27,116 bases of DNA from Collinsella sp. (GTDB lineage Bacteria; Actinomycetota; Coriobacteriia; Coriobacteriales; Coriobacteriaceae): assembly GCA_018378775.1 (NCBI GenBank), contig JAGZWV010000037.1:1-27116 (forward strand). Reading direction: 5' to 3'. The notes beneath the pieces are model-generated. The model was not told the DNA's origin. It saw nothing but the letters and a program-made list of their open reading frames with translations, and made no database searches. Below are positions 1 through 6,801 of this stretch, one piece after another. Position 1 is the first letter of the stretch; every line of letters begins with the position of its first letter. A program made the position numbers and the translations under genes.

Positions 1-839
1 AGGCGAGCCGCCGCCAACGCGCCGATAAACGTATCGCCGGCGGCCGTGGTATCGACTACCGTACTCGAAAGTGCCGGCATGCGCAGCAGCTCACCGCCAT
101 CGCCGAGCGTAACCGAGCCGGCACCGCCCAACGTGATGACCGCAGCCCCGGCACCCTTGTCGAGCAGCGCATTGAGCGCGGTGACGCAACTCGCGTCATC
201 CGTGGGCAGAATGCCCGTCAGCACTTGGCACTCGGTCTCGTTGGGACAGACCAGGTCGACCGCAGGCCAGACCTCCGCAGGCAGCTCGCAGGCAGGCGCT
301 GGATTAAAGACCGTATAGAACCCCAGCTCGTGAGCGCAAACAAGCGCCTCGGCCGTCGCCGCAAGGTCACATTCGCCCTGGGCGATAAAGACGCTTCCGG
401 CAGCCGGGGCAATCTCGCTGTCGTCTCCGTCGAGCCCATCGGCCACCAGACGCCTCAACGCGCAGGCAACGTCCGCGCCCGCAAGCGCATGGTTGGCGCC
501 CGGCGACAGTATGATGCGGTTGTCGCCCTCGCAGCGAATGATGGTCGCCGTTCCCGTCTCCACGTCATCGCGATGCACTACAAAGTCACAGTCCACGCCG
601 GCGTCTTGGAGCCCCACCACGAGCGACGCGCCGAACGCGTCGCGACCGACCGCGCCGATCATGTGCGTGCACGCGCCCATACGCGCGGCAGCTACAGCCT
701 GATTGGCGCCCTTGCCGCCGGCGTTGGTGATAAACCCGCTGCCGCCGACGGTCTCGCCCGCACGCGGTATGCGCTCGCACGCCACCGAAAGGTCCATGTT
801 CATGCTGCCGAACACCGCAACGATGCCGCGATCTGCCAT
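1..839 (-). CDS. rbsK: Ribokinase, PfkB family (3' end beyond window)
   Basis: Phosphorylates D-ribose with ATP to ribose 5-phosphate in the cytoplasm. The frame is open from an ATG at 839-837 to the window edge, giving 279 codons; the family is about 300-310 residues, so only the C-terminus is missing. The start reads MADRGIVAVFGSMNMDLS, followed by the substrate-site motif NAGGKGANQAVAAARMG (about residues 38-54). Near the edge is the PfkB signature DTTAAGDTFIGA, whose Asp is the expected catalytic base. A strong AGGAGG lies 5 nt upstream of the ATG. No ribose transporter genes are in view, and the neighbour on the other side is divergent. Another PfkB sugar kinase is possible, but the N-terminal GSMNMDL and GGKGANQA favour ribokinase. 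Confidence 0.9.
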   Translation of the reverse strand, partial: MADRGIVAVFGSMNMDLSVACERIPRAGETVGGSGFITNAGGKGANQAVAAARMGACTHMIGAVGRDAFGASLVVGLQDAGVDCDFVVHRDDVETGTATIIRCEGDNRIILSPGANHALAGADVACALRRLVADGLDGDDSEIAPAAGSVFIAQGECDLAATAEALVCAHELGFYTVFNPAPACELPAEVWPAVDLVCPNETECQVLTGILPTDDASCVTALNALLDKGAGAAVITLGGAGSVTLGDGGELLRMPALSSTVVDTTAAGDTFIGALAAAR

Positions 840-915
840 GGAAACCTCCTCGTCTACAGGCTTTGCGCCCACCGTCGACCAACGATTGTGCGCTCTCGCA
901 CCCCCTATAACTTTA

Positions 916-933
916 GTCCACTTTGATGTGGAC
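916..933. promoter_or_regulatory. Palindrome in the rbsK/acyltransferase divergent gap
   Basis: A perfect inverted repeat GTCCAC-6 nt-GTGGAC sits 77 bp upstream of the rbsK start and 93 bp upstream of the acyltransferase start. Its size and place suit an operator for a sugar-responsive repressor. No regulator gene is nearby and I could not place a convincing promoter around it, so the role is inferred. Confidence 0.35.
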
Positions 934-1026
934 GCGCGCTTGAGCTTGCGCCAGCAGCAAGCATTCACAGGAGCAGGCAGCTACAATGAATACGTGCTGA
1001 TTATTCTCGTCATTGGATGATGTTTT

Positions 1027-3243
1027 ATGGAACAACTCTCGCAATCGGGCTCGCGCGGTCGACGCCGCACGGGCAACGAGCCGGCGCCGCACGAACGCGT
1101 GAAGGGCGAACGCCGTGCCAACGAACCGCGACGCACCGTGAGCTCCCATCGTGCTTCTGCCAACAACGCGGGCCGCGCCAACACTCCCGCCGCGGAGCAG
1201 ACGCCTGCTCGCCCCAAATCCCGCTACATCCCTGCCCTTGACGGCCTGCGTACGCTCGCCGTCGTCGCGGTGGTGCTCTATCACCTTAACCTCACGTGGG
1301 CGCAGGGCGGCCTGCTTGGCGTCACGATCTTCTTTGTGCTTTCGGGCTATCTGATCACGCGCTTGCTGCTCAACGAAGTCGCTAAGACCGGACGCATCGA
1401 CCTTAAGAGCTTCTGGATTCGCCGCATCCGTCGCCTGGTCCCCGCCGTGGTGACCGTCGTGGTGGTAACCTGCGCGCTGTGCACTCTCTTTAACCACGTG
1501 ATGCTCACCAAGATGCGCCCCGACATCCTGCCGTCGCTGCTGTTCTTCAACAACTGGTGGCAGATTGCCCAAAACGTCTCGTACTTCAATGCTCTGGGCG
1601 ACCCCTCGCCGCTCACGCACTTTTGGTCGCTTGCCATCGAGGAACAGTTCTACCTGATTTGGCCGCCACTGCTGTTTGCCATGGTATCCATGCATGTGAG
1701 CAAACCCAACACGCGCCGCGTGGTTCTGGGCCTTGCCGTGGTATCTGCCCTAGCCATGATGGTGCTTTACAACCCTGTCGCCGACCCCAGCCGCGTGTAC
1801 TACGGCACCGACACCCGCGTGTTCTCGCTGCTGCTGGGTGCCTGGATGGCCTTTATCCCCGATCGCGACCTGGCGCCGGTGCGTCTCGCTCATCGTTTGG
1901 GGCTCAATCGCCTGGCTGGCGCCGTCAAGCACGGCAAGAACGCCGAGGGCAAGCCTGGCGAGAAGGCCGACGAATCAGCCGAGACCGCCCCGGCACAGCC
2001 GAGCGCCCTCGTGCGCTTTTGGTCCTCGCCCGCATCCATCGATGTATTGGGCGTCGTGGGTCTGGTTGGCCTTGCCGCCATGGTCGCGCTCACCAACGGC
2101 TACACCGCGTTCCAGTATCGCGGCGGCACGCTGTTATGCTCCATCCTCACGCTCATGGTCATCGCGGCCTGCGTGCAGCCCCAGGGAATGGTTGCCCGCG
2201 CGCTGTCCGCCGAGCCACTCGTGTGGGTTGGCAAGCGCTCCTACAGCATCTACCTGTGGCACTATCCGCTGCTGCTCCTCATGAACCCGGTCGCCAACAT
2301 CAACGATACACCGTGGTGGCAGTACATTTTGCAGGTGCTGTTGGTGGTCGCCGTGGCCGAATGCTCATATCGCTTTATCGAGACGCCGTTTAGAAAGGGC
2401 GCCTTTGGGCGCACCGTATCCGAGTTCCGCGACGGCACCGCCACGCCCGCCAACTGGGTGCGCGCGCACGTCCCTGCCTGTGCAGCCTGCGCTGTCGTGT
2501 TGGTCGTTGCACTGGGCGGCCTGATCTTTGTGCCCGAGACGTCTGCGCTGAGCGGCGAGGGCGCCGAAGTTCTGAACAAGGAAGCCAAGAACGCCGCACC
2601 CACCGACCAGCAGGCGGCCGACGACACCGACAAGGACAACGACGGCTTCCCCGACGGCTCCTACGACCTGTTGATGATCGGTGACTCCGTGTCGCTGCGC
2701 GCCGTTGATTCCTTTGACGGCGTGTTCCCGCACAGCCATATCGATGCCGAAAAGGGCCGCCAGTTTGATGCGGGCCGCGCGACATTTGAGGGCTATATCC
2801 AGCAGAACCTTGCCGGCAAGATCGTGGTCTTTGCCCTGGGCACCAACGGCTTGGTAACCGACGACCAAATCGACGCCATCATGGCCGATGCAGGAGATAA
2901 GCGTATTGTGGTGTTTGTGAACACGCGCAGCCCGCAGCCGTGGGTTGGCTCTACCAACCAGGCCATCGCCAACGCCGCTACGCGCTACAAGAACGTACGC
3001 GTTATCGACTGGTACGGATACAGTGCCAACCGCAACGACCTGTTCGATGGCGATGGCACGCATCTATCGACCACTGGCGTGACTGAGTACCTCAACTTGA
3101 TCCACGATGCCGTCAAGAAGGACCTGCCCGTGCATCCCGAGGATCACGTCAACGATCCGCAGCCGGCAGCCGTCAAGTCTGCCACCGACGCACTCGTCAA
3201 TGCGCTCGCTCTCAAGCCGCACAAGCTGGGCACCGACAAGTAG
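1027..3243 (+). CDS. OatA-type acyltransferase-3 / SGNH O-acetyltransferase
   Basis: A membrane protein expected to move acetyl groups from the cytoplasm onto an extracytoplasmic polysaccharide, as OatA does for peptidoglycan MurNAc. Residues 1-64 are a basic, disordered cytoplasmic extension. The Acyl_transf_3 domain follows (about 66-455), with YIPALDGLRTLAV, the conserved His in VVLYH (H86) and multiple TM helices. After a linker, the C-terminal SGNH domain has GDS (Ser554), GTN (Asn607) and DGTH (Asp676, His679), so the catalytic triad is complete. The ATG follows only a weak GGATGA. A low-complexity insert rich in Lys, Glu and Ala (about 297-325) lies between TM segments. The exact acceptor (peptidoglycan or another glycan) cannot be read from sequence. 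Confidence 0.85.
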   Translation: MEQLSQSGSRGRRRTGNEPAPHERVKGERRANEPRRTVSSHRASANNAGRANTPAAEQTPARPKSRYIPALDGLRTLAVVAVVLYHLNLTWAQGGLLGVTIFFVLSGYLITRLLLNEVAKTGRIDLKSFWIRRIRRLVPAVVTVVVVTCALCTLFNHVMLTKMRPDILPSLLFFNNWWQIAQNVSYFNALGDPSPLTHFWSLAIEEQFYLIWPPLLFAMVSMHVSKPNTRRVVLGLAVVSALAMMVLYNPVADPSRVYYGTDTRVFSLLLGAWMAFIPDRDLAPVRLAHRLGLNRLAGAVKHGKNAEGKPGEKADESAETAPAQPSALVRFWSSPASIDVLGVVGLVGLAAMVALTNGYTAFQYRGGTLLCSILTLMVIAACVQPQGMVARALSAEPLVWVGKRSYSIYLWHYPLLLLMNPVANINDTPWWQYILQVLLVVAVAECSYRFIETPFRKGAFGRTVSEFRDGTATPANWVRAHVPACAACAVVLVVALGGLIFVPETSALSGEGAEVLNKEAKNAAPTDQQAADDTDKDNDGFPDGSYDLLMIGDSVSLRAVDSFDGVFPHSHIDAEKGRQFDAGRATFEGYIQQNLAGKIVVFALGTNGLVTDDQIDAIMADAGDKRIVVFVNTRSPQPWVGSTNQAIANAATRYKNVRVIDWYGYSANRNDLFDGDGTHLSTTGVTEYLNLIHDAVKKDLPVHPEDHVNDPQPAAVKSATDALVNALALKPHKLGTDK

Positions 3244-3300
3244 CCCGCAGCAAACAACCCAAAATCACTCTTTTCGAGCCGGCCCCAAGAGGTCGTGGGC

Positions 3301-3336
3301 AAAAAAACAGGCCGCAGCCCATCGCTGCGGCCTGTT
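3301..3336 (-). terminator. Rho-independent terminator of the NRAMP/MgtE-like operon
   Basis: A perfect 12-bp stem (3306-3317 with 3325-3336, 7-nt loop) is followed on the minus strand by a run of seven T. It lies 18 bp past the stop of the NRAMP-related gene. There is no T-run on the plus side, so it acts for the minus operon. Confidence 0.9.
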
Positions 3337-3354
3337 CGGAAGCAAAAGTGGGCG

Positions 3355-4617
3355 TTAAGCGCTGTAGCCCATCGCTTGCAGCACAAACATGACGACCGTC
3401 AGCACCGTAATCACGCCGATAGTCGCCCACGTGAGCACGTTCCATACGCGGCCGTTGCGGTTGGCGCCCATAATGTGGCGATCCGCCGCGATAACCACCT
3501 GGAATACCAAGACCACGGGCAGCAGCACACCGTTGATGACCTGCGAGGTCATCATAATCTGGAACAAATCGACGCCAGGCATGAGCACCAACACGGCAGA
3601 AATGCCGATGATGGCCGTAATGATGCCGCGGTAAACCGGGGCCTCGTCCCAGCTGCGATCGGCGCCGCGCTCCCAACCAAAAGCCTCGCAGATGGCACTC
3701 GACGTAACGCCCGGCAGCACGCAGGCAGCCAAAAAACTCGCTGCGACCAGGCCCGAGGCGAACAGCACCGTGGACCACTGGCCCGCGATGGGCTCCAACG
3801 CGCGAGCGGCATCGGCGGCATCGCTAATCTGAATACCCGCCGGGAACAGCACCGTACCGGTCGTGATGATAATGAAGCCCGCAATGATATCAGCAGCAAT
3901 CGAGCCGCTCACGGTATCAATACGCTGCAACACGATGTCGTCCTCGCCCGCATTCTTATCGACCACGTTGTTCTGCGCCAAGAAGATCATCCACGGTGCG
4001 ATGGTGGTACCGATCGTTGCGACCACGAGCGACACGTAGCTGGGATCGTTCTGAATATTGGGGACGACCAAGTCGACCGCGACCTCGCCCCAGTTGGGGC
4101 CGGCCATAAACGCGGCGACGATGTAGGTCACGAACACGCAGCTTACCAGCAGCAGAATCTTCTCGATGCGCTGGAAACTGCCCGACATGGTAAGCATCCA
4201 CACCAGCAGCGCCACGAGCGGCACCGAGATGCTCGCCGGAACGCCAAACAGAGCAAGGCCGCTCGCGATACCCGCGAACTCCGAGATGGTCACCGCCGTG
4301 TTGGCGATCAACAGCGCTGCCATGGCCAGCACGCTCTTGCGCACGCCAAAGCGCTCGCGAATGAGCGACGCCAGGCCCTTACCCGTGACGCATCCGCAGC
4401 GCGCCGCGGTCTCCTGCGTCACGATAAGCAGCACGGTCATGACGGGAAGCATCCAGAGCATCTTATAGCCATAGCTGGCGCCCGCGCTGGAATACGTGGC
4501 GATGCCGCCAGCGTCATTGCCCGAAAGCGCCGCCAGAAGACCGGGGCCCATGGCGCCAAAGATGGCCGCGATGGTCAGCTTTTGCTTGGTGCTCGGCTTT
4601 TGCTTCGTATTTTGCAC
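3355..4617 (-). CDS. NRAMP-related divalent metal transporter, probable Mg2+ type
   Basis: A polytopic NRAMP/SLC11-fold transporter of 420 aa from a GTG at 4617; the GTG follows an AGGTGG 4 nt upstream and lies 8 bp after the MgtE-like stop. An upstream ATG at 4680 would overlap that gene by 55 bp and adds a non-conserved head, so I reject it. GPGLLAAL near residue 24 and the SYGYKMLW stretch fit TM1. The canonical TM1 DPGN is D-A-G-G here (D35-G38), and the canonical TM6 M-P-H is A-P-W (207-209). The methionine that favours transition metals is therefore gone. Known NRAMP-related Mg2+ transporters (NRMT) also depart from the canonical site, and the MgtE-like partner supports Mg2+. Substrate is inferred; Mn2+ or Fe2+ transport is less likely. 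Confidence 0.82.
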   Translation of the reverse strand: MQNTKQKPSTKQKLTIAAIFGAMGPGLLAALSGNDAGGIATYSSAGASYGYKMLWMLPVMTVLLIVTQETAARCGCVTGKGLASLIRERFGVRKSVLAMAALLIANTAVTISEFAGIASGLALFGVPASISVPLVALLVWMLTMSGSFQRIEKILLLVSCVFVTYIVAAFMAGPNWGEVAVDLVVPNIQNDPSYVSLVVATIGTTIAPWMIFLAQNNVVDKNAGEDDIVLQRIDTVSGSIAADIIAGFIIITTGTVLFPAGIQISDAADAARALEPIAGQWSTVLFASGLVAASFLAACVLPGVTSSAICEAFGWERGADRSWDEAPVYRGIITAIIGISAVLVLMPGVDLFQIMMTSQVINGVLLPVVLVFQVVIAADRHIMGANRNGRVWNVLTWATIGVITVLTVVMFVLQAMGYSA

Positions 4618-4625
4618 GCGACCAC

Positions 4626-6470
4626 CTACCCCATGACCGACATGGTGAGCAGCACCGCGGCGATGCAGTACGCCACACACGAGATCATGACGGCGATGAC
4701 GTTCATGGCGGTACCCGACGTATTGAGGTCGTGCTCATCGCGCCAGAACAGCACCATCAGGTAAATCACGGCGCTCATGTTGCCCACCAGGCAGATGATG
4801 GCCGCGATGTTAAAGCAGCCGGTAAAGAGCTGCTCCTCAAACATAGGGGCATCGAGGAACGCGGCAGTGCGCACCAGCTGCGCGCACAGGTAAGTAACAA
4901 GCGAAAGGATCAGGCCCATACCCGTGCTCTGGAAGAAGAATCCCAGGTACGGTTTGGGCTCGTCGTCGTGACCGTCGTACTCGAGGAAGTAGTTCTTGAC
5001 GAACGACACCATGCGCGAGGCCGCCAGCAGCACGAGTGGCATGGCGCACATGGGGAACACCACCAGATGCGCGGAGCCCAGCACCGTCCCCAGCATCGTC
5101 GCCATAATGCACGAGGCGATGCCCCACACGACGACCCAGTACTGACGATGCACGAACCAGCTGAGCACGTTCGTCGAGTCGTCCGACGCGCTATCGCCCG
5201 AGCCGACACCGGCGATCTGCAGGTCCTCCTGATGCTCCTCGGCGATAACGTCCATGGCGTCGTCGAAGGTTACGATACCCAGGATATGACGGTTCTCGTC
5301 GCAGACAGGGATGGCAACCAGGTCGTACTTGGTCATCTCGTCCGTCACGTCTTCCTGGTCCTCGTCAGGCGACACATAGACCAGGTCGCGATAGGCCAGC
5401 TGACCCAGCGTGGCGTCGCGGTCGGCTACAATCAGCGTGCGCAGCGAAAGCACGCCGGTCAGCATGCCGCTCGGATCCTCGGTATAGACGTAATAGACGC
5501 TCTCGAAGTCCTCGTCGAGTTTGCGAATCGCCTCGATGGCATCACCGACCGTCGCCGTGGCGGGCAGCGAGACAAACTCCGAGGTCATGATGCGGCCGGC
5601 GGTGTTGTCCTCGTAGCCCAACAGATTACGAATCGCCTTCTCCTCCTTGACGCCCATCAGGCGCAGGAGCTTCTCAGCCTTCTCATAATCGAGCTCGTCG
5701 ATCAGGTCGGCAGCGTCGTCCGGGTCCATCATGGCCAGCATCGACGATGCGTCGGTATCGGACAGGCCCTCGAGCATCTCGGTCATGAGCTCGTCGTCAT
5801 CGAACTCCGAGATGGCCTCGGCGGCCTGTGCCGTATCGAGCTGCGCGAACACCTGCGCACGTAGGCGCGGGTCGAGCTGCTCGATAATGTCGGCGATGTC
5901 GGCAGGGTGCAGCTCGCCGAGCGTCTTGTGCGACACCGAGAGTTGAATGTTCTTGGTCGAGCGGTCGAGCAGGTCCATGTAGGACCAAGCGATGATGTCC
6001 TCACTGAGCGGCTTGCCCAGGTGCTTCATAAAGCCTTCGACGATATGCTCGAGCGCGGGGCTGATGGCGCGTAGCAGACCGCGGGCACCGACCTCGGCGC
6101 CCAGCAGGCGCAGCTGGTTTTCGCCCGACATGGAAAACTTGATGTCGTTGACGCGCACGACCTTCATGCCCTGCGTGTCGACAATCTGCTTGTTGAGCAC
6201 GTCGCGGGCGAGCAGGAGTTCGGTCGGCTGCAGGTACGAAAAACGGATTTCGGTGGCCGACGTCTTAAGGTGTACACCCGTCTCGTCGATACGGTCGACC
6301 CATTTGCGCCAGCTGATCATAAACGGCGTCTTGCCGGGTCCGCGGAACGCGAGCGACGTCACGTGCGGAAAAACTTCGCCGGTAGCAATACCAAAATCGT
6401 TGACCACGCCGAGCTTTTCGCCGTCGACGTCCAAGACCGGCAATTTGAGCATCTCACTCAGATAATTCAA
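4626..6470 (-). CDS. MgtE-like protein: PRC-barrel, MgtE_N, CBS pair, divergent 5-TM domain
   Basis: 614 aa from a TTG at 6470 with GGGGAG 5 nt upstream. Domains in order: a PRC-barrel (about 3-60; YLSEMLKLPVLDVDGEKLG), a second PRC-like segment (about 85-140), MgtE_N superhelical repeats (about 184-285; LHPADIADIIEQLD), a CBS pair (about 290-412; AGRIMTSEFV), then five TM helices (about 444-467, 468-491, 508-535, 551-577, 587-612). In MgtE the N and CBS domains sense cytosolic Mg2+ and gate the pore. The five-TM count fits MgtE, but I do not find its conserved Gly-Gly-Asn-type pore segment; the corresponding stretch reads FPMCAMPLVLLAASRMVSF. It may be a Mg2+ sensor for the downstream NRAMP-related transporter rather than a channel. 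An in-frame ATG at residue 7 is an alternative start. Confidence 0.85.
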   Translation of the reverse strand: MNYLSEMLKLPVLDVDGEKLGVVNDFGIATGEVFPHVTSLAFRGPGKTPFMISWRKWVDRIDETGVHLKTSATEIRFSYLQPTELLLARDVLNKQIVDTQGMKVVRVNDIKFSMSGENQLRLLGAEVGARGLLRAISPALEHIVEGFMKHLGKPLSEDIIAWSYMDLLDRSTKNIQLSVSHKTLGELHPADIADIIEQLDPRLRAQVFAQLDTAQAAEAISEFDDDELMTEMLEGLSDTDASSMLAMMDPDDAADLIDELDYEKAEKLLRLMGVKEEKAIRNLLGYEDNTAGRIMTSEFVSLPATATVGDAIEAIRKLDEDFESVYYVYTEDPSGMLTGVLSLRTLIVADRDATLGQLAYRDLVYVSPDEDQEDVTDEMTKYDLVAIPVCDENRHILGIVTFDDAMDVIAEEHQEDLQIAGVGSGDSASDDSTNVLSWFVHRQYWVVVWGIASCIMATMLGTVLGSAHLVVFPMCAMPLVLLAASRMVSFVKNYFLEYDGHDDEPKPYLGFFFQSTGMGLILSLVTYLCAQLVRTAAFLDAPMFEEQLFTGCFNIAAIICLVGNMSAVIYLMVLFWRDEHDLNTSGTAMNVIAVMISCVAYCIAAVLLTMSVMG

Positions 6471-6486
6471 TGGTGCTCCCCATCAT
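6454..6486 (-). CDS. Possible 10-residue leader peptide overlapping the MgtE-like start
   Basis: GGAGG then AATT precedes an ATG-ATG pair at 6486-6481, opening a 10-codon frame, MMGSTIELSE, ending in TGA at 6456-6454. It overlaps the MgtE-like gene in another frame. Its stop lies 1 nt before that gene's in-frame ATG (residue 7), a geometry seen in translational coupling. The best SD in the region belongs to this small frame, not to the TTG. Translation is unproven. Confidence 0.35.
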   Translation of the reverse strand: MMGSTIELSE

Positions 6487-6490
6487 AATT

Positions 6491-6684
6491 CCTCCGGACG
6501 CGGCCGCGCGTGCGGCGTCCGGGGGCTTCTGGATATGTATACGCATGCGCGGGCGGCACGCCGCTCGACGCTTACACCCCGTGCATGCGCAAAAAGCACC
6601 TGCATGGGGTCATCGACTGTATGGTCGAGGTTTGGATTTCACCTGTAACCTTTCTCTTGACCCTCATTAACCGCAGTAACTATA
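6491..6684 (-). promoter_or_regulatory. Structured 5' leader of the MgtE-like/NRAMP operon, riboswitch-like
   Basis: A TATAGT at 6684-6679 is a plausible -10, giving a leader of about 180 nt. In transcript order: TTACA (6648-6644) can pair with TGTAA (6576-6572), enclosing a hairpin TCGAC/GTCGA (6628-6624 with 6617-6613) and a long hairpin ACCCC/GGGGT with two inner 4-bp stems (6610-6606 with 6580-6576). CTCGAC (6629-6624) is also complementary to GTCGAG (6569-6564), so two folds compete. Finally CCGGACGC/GCGTCCGG (6522-6515 with 6501-6494) buries half of the GGAGG at 6495-6491. This is how a translational riboswitch is built. The sequence does not match the M-box consensus. Ligand and class are unknown. 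Confidence 0.5.
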
Positions 6685-6761
6685 GCATCAGCATCGCCCT
6701 GCGGCATCGAATTTATGCGCTGCACATTGCAGGCATACCAAACGCTGACGCATCCGTGACA

Positions 6762-6801
6762 TAGTCATTGGGGACGTTCCTAAACGACTACCCAATGACT
6801 A
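6762..6801. repeat. REP-like hairpin at the 3' end of the NodB-fold gene
   Basis: TAGTCATTGGG (6762-6772) is the exact inverted complement of 6791-6801, with an 18-nt loop. The distal arm ends in the stop codon of the deacetylase-like gene. It carries the same TCATTGGGGACGTTC unit as the repeats at 15281 and 18942. It may also act as a transcript-end hairpin for the minus gene, though no T-run follows. Confidence 0.75.

Noticed and set aside
964..987. TTCACA...TACAAT as promoter of the O-acetyltransferase gene
   Set aside because: The spacing is only 12 bp, too short for a sigma-70-type promoter.
1027..3243. Simple Acyl_transf_3 protein without SGNH domain
   Set aside because: GDS, GTN and DGTH motifs are all present in the C-terminal 200 residues, so it is the two-domain OatA-type form.
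4618..4680. Upstream ATG start for the NRAMP-related gene
   Set aside because: It would overlap the MgtE-like gene by 55 bp and add a non-conserved His/Gly-rich head; the GTG at 4617 has a suitable SD.
6491..6684. M-box (ykoK) Mg2+ riboswitch upstream of the MgtE-like gene
   Set aside because: The characteristic M-box segments (GTTAGGTGAGGCTCC and GACGCCAATGGGTCAACAG-like) are absent; only GGTTACAGGTGAAATCC is vaguely reminiscent.
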